The position numbers and the translations under genes were made by a program. DNA of 64,000 bases from positions 124,001-188,000 of the forward strand of contig JAEHOE010000031.1 of NCBI GenBank assembly GCA_016858145.1, in the 5' to 3' direction. This document shows positions 23,701 to 33,811 of this stretch, piece by piece. Source of the DNA: Edaphochlamys debaryana. Lineage: Eukaryota > Chlorophyta > Chlorophyceae > Chlamydomonadales. Each line of letters opens with the position of its first letter. The first letter of the stretch is position 1. The notes beneath the pieces are model-generated. The model did no database searches, was not told the DNA's origin, and saw only the letters and a program-made list of their open reading frames with translations.

Positions 23701-24525
23701 TGCGTGTCAGCGTACCGCGCGCCGTATCTGCCCGCGGCGGGGCGATCAGCGGCAGGTGGGCATGTGGGATGTTAGGAGGCTGAAGTTAGTCAGAGGGAAG
23801 GTGACGGTGCGGTAGGGACGCGCAGCTTGTTAGCTGGGTCGGTCGGGCTCATGAGTCGGGAGTCCCGACCCTCGCTTTCGCCGCCGCAATCAGAAGATAT
23901 GGGTTCGTCCTGCCTTGTTAACCCATGGCAACGCAACACATGCCCTTTCTTGACCGCCACCTCCGCAACACCCTGCCTTGATTGCCACCTCAGCAGGGTC
24001 TGCCTCGTACGGTGACTGGGACCTGGTGGGCCTCGCGTACGGCAATTTCCTGAACCTGGTTCAGGACCCGCGGGCCCTGCCGGGGTCCGCGTCGGACACG
24101 TGCGGCGGGGCGGCAGCAGCGGCCAACTGTGCGGTGAGAGGCATGGATGACGGGACGCGGTATGGATGGGTGATGTGTTCAACTGCATAGCGGGTCTGTC
24201 AGCAGCTTTAAGACTGCAGCCACGGTCAGGGTCGTTAGAGCAACGTTGTCGGTTGCCGACTTGCCCATTGTCTCCGACCGCGCCCTCCCCACTCCATACT
24301 TGGGCTGTGCTGCACCCAATTGCCTCCCCTCCCCAGGTCCTCCCCGTGTCCGTCCGCGGCCTGGTGCTCCCCGTGCTGGTGGCCCTCCGCGACATCGCCC
24401 CCGGGGAGCAGCTGCTGAGGGACCACGGGGCTTGCTGGTGGCAACGTTACACAAGGAGCCCGGCGGGATTCCTCTGGATCAGGGGGGTGGGGATGCTGGA
24501 GCTGCTGCAGCTACGCCTCCTATGA
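20760..24525 (+). CDS. Gene B: B3-like/SET-related protein with degenerate SET domain
   Basis: Proposed exons are 20760-20775, 20901-22806, 22974-23755, 23997-24133 and 24337-24525, about 1009 residues, in phase at every junction. The N-terminal part has a short module with ISVRVWRQEG and a B3-like block (ELRSTINNSSLHLPPPTVAALF). Long Ala/Gly-rich tracts and an AT-hook-like GRPKR follow, then the family's pre-SET block ELRLCGLTVHPDLAPSVRQAM, SVLGVLGGYVLPRAAAEEM, AYGNFLNLVQDPRALP and ALRDIAPGEQLLRDHGACWW. Compared with genes A and C, the Asn of LVND is Gln and the Tyr of RDYG is His, and the protein ends soon after the SET block with a different tail. Methyltransferase activity is therefore doubtful. 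The third-exon junction uses a weak donor (gtgtac); a real frameshift there is the alternative. Confidence 0.65.
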
Positions 24526-25344
24526 ACACACGAGGTCGGCCCCACGTCGCCGACCGGTGGCTGCCCCCTCCTTGGCGTCAACGCGAGTGAGCGCCATGGG
24601 ATGCCCGCAGCACCAGGAGGGTTTGTAGTTGTTGAAGGGGGGAAATCGCTACGAGTGTGTGGCGCTCGTGGGACGGCTCGTGGGACGGCAACGGTTGGGG
24701 CGGGAGAGGCCGCGGGAGGAGAGGCGGGTTCGAGTTGTTCAAGGGGAGTTCCATGCTCGCAGGGGCGAGTGAGCCGATGCCCTTGTGGGCTCTGTGCTGC
24801 GGCCTTGCCAGGGCCAGGGGACTGACCTCCAGGGACCGAGGGCGGCCTGCTTTGTAACTTGACGCACGGGTCTGTTGCGACGGCTCCCGTTTTTCAAGTT
24901 CCGCAAGCCAGGGCAAGCCCGCCATTCTGAACTTTGACACGGTCAACCTTTGTCGTCAACGCCTAGGCTTAGGGACTGTTGAGTACAGTAATTTGTAGAA
25001 TGCTGCTTCTAGTTATTTTGTAGCGGGCTGTTTACGCGGGTCGCCGGCATTGAGCTGCCGCAGCAGATTGCCCCGCGTTGCTCTCCTGGTGTCGTCAAGT
25101 GTCGGCACAGATAGACATGGACTAAACGCAACATAATCCCGAGACACACAGGCTGCAGCACGCCCACTTTGAACCTTGGGAAGCCATTGCCCTCTGTTTC
25201 CGCCGCCTGGACGTTCTGTCATTCCAGCCGCCGAGCCCTCAGAACTTGCAGCTCCTTGGGTGTTGGAGCTCATTCCCGCTCAGCCGGCACGGGCGGACCC
25301 GATGATGATGCTGGCCTGTTGAGGGTGCGTAGACCGCCGCTGCC
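24526..25344. other. Intergenic region between genes B and C
   Basis: Holds the 3' region of gene B and the promoter side of gene C. A TGTAA motif at 24853-24857 is a possible poly(A) signal of gene B. The stretch 24960-25030 is relatively AT-rich. No gene seen. Confidence 0.4.
24853..24857 (+). terminator. Candidate poly(A) signal of gene B
   Basis: TGTAA, 328 bases after the stop codon of gene B, in a relatively AT-rich context. Confidence 0.35.
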
Positions 25345-28300
25345 ATGGCCGACTGGCCGGTTGACGCCCTGGGGCGCGTAGAGCTTCACGGGCTCAATCC
25401 AAGCCCTGCCAAGGCTGGGCTGGGCGACTCGACGCACATTCCTCCATCGTCGCGCGCCATTCTTGAGCAGCAGCTGGGCACGATTTCAGGCGACATCGGC
25501 CACGAAGCAGGGCATGAATTCGCCGGAGGCGCTTCTGGCCTCTCGCCTGAGGTTGACGGCCTTGGCCCGCTGTCACATCTGCTTGAGGGCCCGCGGGCAG
25601 TTCTGCCGCCCATGCACCCGGTGGGAAAGGGGGCAGTGGGGGGAGGATGCTCCTGGGCGTTGCCGCTTGGTCCTCTTCTCACCAGCCGTAGCCGTGCAAC
25701 ACTATCCCGCCCAGCCCAACAAACCCGGCCCCTCCCCACATCCCACCCGCCCTCCACAGCACGAGGAGCACGCAGCTCACGACTCTCGCTATGAAGAGTT
25801 CATGAATGACCTGGGCCCGGCGGAGGGTATCGACTGGGGCCAGGACCCTGCGGATGGGGGACATGCAGGCGATGCGCTTGAACCTGCTGACGCTGGCGCG
25901 GAGCCAGGAGCAGAGGCAGAGGCGCACGCACCTGCGAGCGAAGAAGCTCCGGTGGTGAGCGGCGGCAGCGGCGGAGAGCACCAGCAGCTCAGCAACACCT
26001 CGGCGGACGGCGCCGGCGACCGCTCCCCCGCGCTGCTGGCAGGCGAGCAGGATGACCCCGGCGCTGGCGCTACGGAACCCGACGCCGACGCCGACCCCCT
26101 AGTCGGCGCACCGCGCAGGCCTGACCTGCCTCCGCCACAGCGCCGACGCCAGCGCAAGAAGGTCTATCAGCGGTCCACTCCTGAGCCGGAGCCCGTCCCG
26201 GAGCCCGCACCCGCCAGCGGCAACGGCCCCGTCGCTCGCCGCATGCTCCGGGCCGTGGGCGGTGGGGTGTACTCGGTGCTCGTGGGGGCGCTGCAGCTCT
26301 TCCCCTCGGCCGTGCGCTCTGCCGCCCTGATGGCGCCCACCCCCGTGGAGCTGTGGTTCCGGCCCCGGGACGCGGCCCCGGGCTCGCCGCTGCAGGTGAT
26401 GCTGGCTCCGGGGGCCTCATGTTCGGTCGCTCTGGGCGCAGCCTCACTACGATGGGCCTAGCGTTGGACCCTGGGGCCATGCCGGCGTACCGTGGCCAGC
26501 CCTGACCTGTCATGCCCGTTTCTTGCCCCCCCGCAGCTGTACGCCGGTGCTGCGCTCCGCCTCTACCGCTACGAGGTGCGGGGCTGTGGGGCCTGGTTAG
26601 GGGCGGGTCGCTTGAAGCTGTAGTCATGAGCGCGCTCTTCCGACTCAGAGCACTAGCAGCTCAGTAAAGACCTCCGGGGATCTAATGCCTGCTCTTCAAC
26701 CCTTGTCCCATCCCAGTCTTCACCTGCAATGCCCTTTCCACCACACCTCTTCACCCCTGCAGGGCGGCAAGGCGTGCGCGCACCTGTCCCGCATGACCAA
26801 CCTGGCCACACAGATCGTGGGGTCCAACGTGCGCGCCCCAGGCAACGTGCTGTCCCTGTCAAAGCTCTCCGACGGACGCCTCTTCGTCGCACCCCCCGAC
26901 GACCTGGCCGCAGCCGCGCCGATCAGGGGCCCCGGAGCGGCGGGAGGTGCGGGCCGCCCTCAGGCCCAGCGAGCGCAGAAGCGGCGGCGGGAGGCGGAGG
27001 CCGAGGGGCCCGATGCGGAGGAGGAGGCGGAGGCAGCGATGCTGGGGCTCAGCGGCGCTGCGGAGGCGGAGGCCGAGGAGGACGGCGAGGGGCCGAGGCC
27101 GGGGCGGAGGCGGGGAGCAGCCGGGCTGCGCCATGCGGACCCTGACGATGCGTTGATTGGCGCGGACGGGGCCGCCGACCATGACGGCATGGAAACCGAC
27201 GGCGGCGAGGACGGGGCTGGCGAGGAGGAGGCGGAGGAGGAGGGTGCGGGCGGGGGAGCCGCGGGCCACAGCGGCCGCCCGGTCCGCACGAAGAAGCCCT
27301 CCCTGGCCATGACTAAAGCCGCTGCCGCCGCCGCCGCCACCGAGGCTGGCGGCGGCGCCACGCTCTCCGCCAGCGCCCTCGGCGCGGCCTCGGCACCCTC
27401 CCGCCTCCGCTACCTGCGGGGCGGCATCTACTCGGTCCTGGTGGGCGCCATGTCACTCTTTCCGCCCGCCATCCGCACCGCCGCCGAGCGCGAACCAACC
27501 GTCGTGGAGCTGTGGTACCAGCCCGCCAACGCCGGGCCCAATGCACCCTTGAAGCCGTTCCGGGGCGCTGCCCTCCGCATATACCGCTATGACGGCTACA
27601 AGTGCGTGCACCTCTCCCGCATGACGGCACTGTCCGGCATGATTGCGGGAGTCAGCGCGTTCGGGCCCGGCAGCGTGCTGAGCGTGCGGCGCCTGCCGGA
27701 CGGGCGGCTCGTGCTGGGCGCAGACGACGAGGACGCGGGGCCAAGCCGTGCTCGGGAACCGGGCGAAGGGGCAGGCGGCGGCGGCGGCGCGGCGCGCCGT
27801 GGCGGCGGCCGCCGACAGACGGCAGCGGCGCGGCGGCGGCGGCGACGGCGGTCTGGCAGCGGCGAGGAGGACGCGGCGGGAGACGGCAGCGACGAGGAGG
27901 GGCTTGAGGATGAGCCGGGCTTCGGCCGAGGGGATCACGAGGAGGGCGGCATGGGCGGCTGGGAGCTGGACTTCGCACAGCCTGACCACGACATTGGCGA
28001 CGGGCTCATAGACGGCAGCGGCCGTGGCGGTGGCGGCTTGTCCGGCGACGCCCCAAGCGGCAGCAATAGCAGCAGCGACGGCGAGGGCGACGCCAACAGC
28101 GGCGGCGAGGGCGGCGAGGAGGCCCTCGGCAGGGGCGCGCGCCGGCGGCGGGCACCCCGCCGCGGCGCGGAGCTCGCGTGGGGCGACGAGGTTGACCGTT
28201 TGGCGCAGGAGGAGGAGGACGAGGCGGAGGCTGGCCGGGGCGGCGCGCGGCGGCGCGTGCACCTCCCGCGTGCATTGCATCCCGCCATGCGGCACCACCA

Positions 28301-31300
28301 GCTGCGCTCCGTCGGGGGCGGCACGTACGCCGTGCTGGTGGGGGCATTGAATCTGTTCCCTAACGCGGTCCGGGCCGCCGCCGCCAAGGCCTCCACGCCC
28401 GTGGAGCTGTGGTACCAGCCAGCCGCGGAGCCGCCAGGGGCGCCGCTGCGTCTCTACAGGTCGGTCGTGCTAGGGGTCTGTGCCGGGGGGCAGGGCTTGC
28501 GAGGGAAGGAAGGCTTGACTCAGTTGGGTGCAGTGCGCGCTTGGACGCGGGTGTTGGTGGGCCAGCGGTGAGTGCAGCCGTCGTTGTCGTTGTGGTATGG
28601 GGAGAGTCCTCTAGCCATCGCCCTACGGCGCCGGAGCTCAACGTTTGTTTGCGTGCCGGAGAATCAACCTTTCTGGCCCCTTCCTCCCTCGCTCGTCTTG
28701 CAGCGGCGGCGCGCTCCGGGTGTACGGCATCGACGGCAGCGCCCGGCGGCGGGCGCAGCTGGGCCGCATGACCGCCCTGTTTGGCCACATCGCTGGCGTC
28801 AGCAACCACGGCGCCGGCAGCACCCTGAGCCTCAGCCGTCTGCCCGACGGCCGCCTCGTGATTGGTGCCACCGAGGGCGAGGAGGCTGAGGGCGAGGAGC
28901 CCAGCGCAGGCGGTGGTGGCGGCACGCCCCCGCCCCGGGGCCGTCGCCCGCCGCCGGCGTCCGCACACCAGCGGCACGCCGCGGCCTCGCCGCCCTCGCC
29001 CTCCGTCGCGGCTGCCGCCACCGCGGCGCTCAACATGCTGCGCCACCGGCCCCGCAAGGCGTCATCTTCAGGCCGGGAAGGCAGCCAGGGCGCCGTGGGG
29101 CCTGGCCCGGTTCAGGAGGTCATGCCACGGCGCGTGGAGCGGGACCCCTCGGTCGGCCGGCAGGCTCGCGTGGCTTCGGCCGCCGCGCCCGCGCCCCGCC
29201 TGGTGGACGAGCGTGCGGCGGGGCCCTCCCGTATGTGGTGGGACGGAGACGCCCTGAGCCTGCCGCCCGAGACCGTACGCGTACTGCCCCCCGCCATCCT
29301 CGCCGCCGCACGTGGCGGGCAGCACGTGCCGCTCGTGCTGTGGTACCGCCCCGCCGATTCGCCTTCCGCGCTGCAGCTCATGCCGTACGACTCGGCCTCG
29401 ATATTGCTGGGGCGCGGCGGCACGGCCTTGCTTTTTGGCGCTGGCACGCTCGGGCAGCTGGTCACCGGCTCCCGCAGCCTCCGCAGCGGCGACGAGCTGC
29501 TCCTCTCCCGCATGCCGGACGGCCGGTGCGTGGTGTCGCTTGGCGCAGGCGGCGCCGCAGGCTCCAGCTCAGGAGGGGCGCCCGTCAGCGGCGGCGGAGC
29601 AGCCGGGACGGCGGGCTGGGCTGCAGGGAGGCCGCCGGCGGGCGCAGCGGGCGCGGGCGGGACGACGGGGTCGGCTGTGGGGCCGCAGGCGCAGCCGGCA
29701 CCGCCATCCAAGCAGGACGAGGATAGCGCCGTGAGCGAGGACCCACTCATCATGAAGGCGCCTTCGCGGCCCGCCGCGCCGCCCCCGCACCACCTGCCCT
29801 CGGCCTCGTTGAGGCACCTGCACGGCTACCTCCCGCCCGGCGTGCCGCTGCCCCCGCTGCAGCCTGGCGAGCTGCGGCTGTGCGGGATGACCTTCCACCC
29901 CGACCTCGCGCCCTCCGTGCGGCGGGCCATGCAGGAGTGGGAGACCGTGCTGGTGTCGCGCCTCCTAGAGGAGGGGCTCGGCGACGGCCTAGCCGACGCA
30001 GACCCCGCCACAGCCCAGATCTCCATCCCAGACCCGGCCACCCTCGCACGCCTGGGCCTCAGCCGGGCCCTCATCTGCGCCCAACTCGCCGCGCACCTGG
30101 GACTCACAGGCGACGGCGCGGGCAGCAGCAGCGGCGGCGGCAGCGGCTGGGACGCGCCGCTACCCACGGGCGCTCTGGAGTTGGGCGCAGGGATGGTGGA
30201 GCCGTGCGAGGACGCGGCGCGCGGCGGCGCGGGCCTGGCGGCCGCGCGGCGCGTACCGCGCAGCACCGTGCTGGGCGTGCTGGGCGGCTACGTGCTGACG
30301 CGCGCCGCGGCGCAGCGGTACGTGTCGTACGGCTTCCGGCACTGCGGCGCGGCGGTGCTAGCGGAGCTGGAGCGGGAGGCGTCGGCGGTGGGGCTGCGTG
30401 GCGTCACGGAGACGTGGCAGGTGCTGGCGGGCTCCTTCCGGCTGCCCTTCCCTCAGCTCAAACTGGTTGCCGAGGGCTCCACCGGTGAGTGGGAGGGGCG
30501 GGGCTGGGCGTAGGCAGACGTAGGGCGGGGTCCAGGGGGTTCAGTCTGGCCACGTCTGAACCGCCTGAGGTGTTGCTGTTGCCGTCTCCCGCATGCGTGT
30601 GAACTCGGTTACTGAAACCCCGCGGCCCGTTTCCATGGCCCCTCAGCTCCGAGCGCCCTGGAGGTCAGCATGCTGGGCTACGGTAACATGGCGGCGCTAG
30701 TGAACGACCCTCGCTCCAACCCGCGATCCTGGGCTCCCGGCAATGACGTGGGCGACGAGGACGGCGCAGCAGCGCAGGCCAACTGCACGGTGAGCGGGGA
30801 GAGGAGGGAGGAGCGGGGGGCTGGAGTGGGGCGAGTTGGTGCCGCTTTGCTTCTGGGCGCCTGCGTGCCGCGCCAGCTCTCCTGCGCCCAACCTGCACCA
30901 TCTCCTTCGCATGAGGGGTGTAACTTCGAAGGTTGGTGTGGAGCCACCGTCTCAGTCGCATTTGATCTAGGGAAAGGTCGAGAAGGTTCTTGGCCGCGGG
31001 GTGTGAGGCGCGAACGCGCACGGGTGAGGGCAATGCGCGTGCCTTCCAGCGTGAGGGACAGGTGGGGGCTCAAGCGGTCCCTCCCTTCGACACGCCGGAG
31101 CCCGTCGCTCCCGTGCGTCGAAACAGCTTAACTCCGCCGCGTTCCGCCAGATCTCGCCCAGACGGCTACTTGTGCTGTTTGCTTGTATGACGAGCGTTGC
31201 TGTCGACGCTCGGAAACCACCGCGGTCGTCCTTGGCCTGCATTGTCTGAAGGGTGGGCGACAGAGCCACGGCTGCGCACAGGCGTACTGCGCAAGGACCT

Positions 31301-31890
31301 GAGAAGCGAAGAAGGCTTGCGAGAGCGCCTTGGCTTAGCTCGCAACGCGGCCTGCCGCCGTGCGAATAGCATCCTAAGACGTAAGAGGGCTGATCACTGC
31401 TTTCGTCGTCTCTTTACCCTAGTGTTGCCAAAACAATGTACTCCACCATCATCATGCTTCATAGCAGCACCTGATGTCCACTGAGCGCGAGTCGACCGGT
31501 CCTGCTCAACTCTTGAGAAGACATACTTCCGCCACCAAACAGGAACTGCAGCCTCAGTTTCTGCCACTGGCAACATCTCTGTAGCGGCGGCCTCACTGCT
31601 GCTGGGCTCTATGACGTGTTGGCAACCTGACCCTTACTGCTTCACCCTCTTCTACCTTCCTGTCCCAGGTCCTCCCCGTGTCAGTCCGCGGCCTGGTGCT
31701 CCCCGTGCTGGTGGCCCTCCGTGACATCGCCCCCGGGGAGCAGCTGCTGCGGGACTACGGGGCGGAGTGGTGGGAGGCCATAGCTGCGCCGTGGGAGGTG
31801 CTCTCCGCCGCGCAGGAGGAGGCCGGCAATGCCGCGGCAGGAGGTTTGGGCGTGCTCAACGTCAAGCAAGAGGATGGGAGTCCCATGTGA
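25345..31890 (+). CDS. Gene C: four tandem B3-like modules plus SET domain
   Basis: Exons: 25345-25620, 25715-26395, 26537-26575, 26763-28459, 28704-30484, 30647-30789, 31669-31890; about 1612 residues. Four copies of one module are visible. Copies one to three start (L)R.(V/L)(G/R)GG.YSVLVGA, run through VELWYQP and SRMT.L...I.G, and close with DGRL; the fourth is more diverged (VLWYRPADSPS to MPDGRCVVSLG). The close resembles the GD..V strand of B3 domains, so B3-like DNA binding is inferred. Acidic and Arg-rich linkers separate the copies. Then come HGYLPPGV, ELRLCGMTFHPDLAPSVRRAM, STVLGVLGGYVLTRAAAQRY, GYGNMAALVNDPRSNP and ALRDIAPGEQLLRDYGAEWW: an intact SET core with GN..N and DYG. Protein ends 33 residues after DYGAEWW. 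Likely a nuclear protein lysine methyltransferase. Exon 1 and its short 94-base intron are the weakest part of the model. Confidence 0.75.
30931..31594. repeat. 664-bp duplicated segment, copy 1 (in SET intron of gene C)
   Basis: Matches 32934-33597 at a constant offset of 2003 bases with no gaps. Outside a variable patch at 30960-30980 only a few substitutions are seen (for example near 31127-31133 and at 31435). No terminal inverted repeats or flanking duplications are visible. It lies inside the long intron 30790-31668; the equivalent intron of gene A lacks it but shares both flanking intron ends. Confidence 0.9.
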
Positions 31891-31985
31891 GGGAAGCGTC
31901 GGGAACGCGGCCTCCGGGAGGGAGCAATCGAGGGTGGTTGACATGAGAAGAAACCAAGGGTCAATCTACGAGCTGCTGACAACAA

Positions 31986-31990
31986 TTGTA
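31986..31990 (+). terminator. Candidate poly(A) signal of gene C
   Basis: TGTAA, 96 bases after the stop codon, within an AT-rich patch (acaattgtaattag). Spacing and context fit the volvocine poly(A) signal. Confidence 0.5.
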
Positions 31991-32933
31991 ATTAGAGGTG
32001 TGGTAGAAGGCTTGTGCGGGCGTTCGTGGAGGGTTGATAGATGGCTAGATTGCGCCTGAGACACGGCAGCTGTGCGAAGGGCGGGCGAGATCATCCGGAG
32101 GGGATGGGGCGGGGCATGGCAGGTGCCCGTCGCTCCGCAAGAGATAGACGACATGGAAGGGTCAAGGCTGAACATTGCAGCCTAAAGTATGCTGGCGCTT
32201 GCACCCAAATGCCATGGACGTCAGCAGCGTGGGGGAACTCTGCCATGTTGCTGACGTCAAGGGGTTGCATCCAGGCATGTGGGTAGCTAGCTAGATGCCT
32301 TGGGATGTGGAGCAAAGCGCGTTCGATCTGGGTCGGCGAGCGGGAGGTCAAGAATGGAGTCAGTCGTAGGAGGTCTCGCGTGTGTGCCCGGTACGTCGGT
32401 AAAGTTGTACGGGGCTGCATGGGGGCGTGTGGGGGGCGGAGGGTCCATGGAACGTGCAGCTCTTCTGGGCGGAGGATTGTTTGGGGGGTCCAATGCAGCA
32501 TGTGTAGCCTGTTCAGGGGGGAGACCTCGGAGCCACCGCAAACTTGACTTGATGGTCCCGTAGCAATCCGCTGTCTGCCAGCTTTCGGGCGTGCGCCGAT
32601 GTGTGGGGGACAGCAAGCTGTTGTCATGGATCAGCCAAGTCCTAGGAACTGTAAATCAGCAGTTATGCAAGTCAACTGGCGGCGCTGAGTTCGAAGGGTT
32701 GGCGAGGGCGGTTTCCTGGATCACGCATTGGCCCACAACCCATGTGCAACCAGCTGTCATTGTAGTTCTGGGAGTTGAGTCCCAGGGCAACCTGTCCCTT
32801 GCCTCTTCGGTGAGTCAAGAGGGGCAAGATCCTTGGACCGGGTCCAGGCAACGTGCAGCTGTTGAGAATGCACATCCAGGCCATGAGCCGCCTTGCATAG
32901 GTTGCGACGGGTTGAGCGAGGTAACCCCACGTA

Positions 32934-33597
32934 GGTTGGTGTGGAGCCACCGTCTCAGTCCACATTGACTTTGAGAGAGGTCGAGAAGGTTCTTGGCCGC
33001 GGGGTGTGAGGCGCGAACGCGCACGGGTGAGGGCAATGCGCGTGCCTTCCAGCGTGAGGGACAGGTGGGGGCTCAAGCGGTCCCTCCCTTCGACACGCCG
33101 GAGCCCGTCGCTCCCGTGCGTCGAAACCGCTAAACTCCGCCGCGTTCCGCCAGATCTCGCCCAGACGGCTACTTGTGCTGTTTGCTTGTATGACGAGCGT
33201 TGCTGTCGACGCTCGGAAACCACCGCGGTCGTCCTTGGCCTGCATTGTCTGAAGGGTGGGCGACAGAGCCACGGCTGCGCACAGGCGTACTGCGCAAGGA
33301 CCTGAGAAGCGAAGAAGGCTTGCGAGAGCGCCTTGGCTTAGCTCGCAACGCGGCCTGCCGCCGTGCGAATAGCATCCTAAGACGTAAGAGGGCTGATCAC
33401 TGCTTTCGTCGTCTCTTTACCCTAGTGTTGCCAAAAGAATGTACTCCACCATCATCATGCTTCATAGCAGCACCTGATGTCCACTGAGCGCGAGTCGACC
33501 GGTCCTGCTCAACTCTTGAGAAGACATACTTCCGCCACCAAACAGGAACTGCAGCCTCAGTTTCTGCCACTGGCAACATCTCTGTAGCGGCGGCCTC
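32934..33597. repeat. 664-bp duplicated segment, copy 2 (upstream of gene D)
   Basis: Second copy of the segment found in the gene C intron. It ends 214 bases before the proposed ATG of gene D, so it probably covers part of that gene's promoter or leader. A 95-codon open frame inside it occurs in both copies but has no family features. Confidence 0.9.
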
Positions 33598-33811
33598 GCA
33601 CGGGCGCCGAGCCGCTCTGTCTCCGTGCGATACGCTCAGCTCACGGCGTGAGCCCCGACCGCGCAAGGCGTCCAGCTCGCGCGCGTAGCTCGATGTGCAT
33701 ACTTGCTTCAGCGGGGCAATAGAACGGCGTGAGCGGAAGTCCTGTGACAAACAGGAGGTCGAGCAGACGGGAGCAGACGGGACAAGGCGAGATACAGTGC
33801 TCCGGAAGTTC

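Larger units (their letters stand above)
31891..33811. other. Region between gene C and gene D
   Basis: Contains the 3' end of gene C with a TGTAA signal at 31986-31990, about 1 kb without recognisable gene, the second copy of the 664-bp segment (32934-33597), and the leader of gene D. Many reading frames here are non-coding in appearance. Confidence 0.5.

Noticed and set aside
31197..31484. 95-codon frame present in both copies of the 664-bp segment
   Set aside because: Conserved only because the DNA segment is duplicated; no family features, and one copy lies within an intron.
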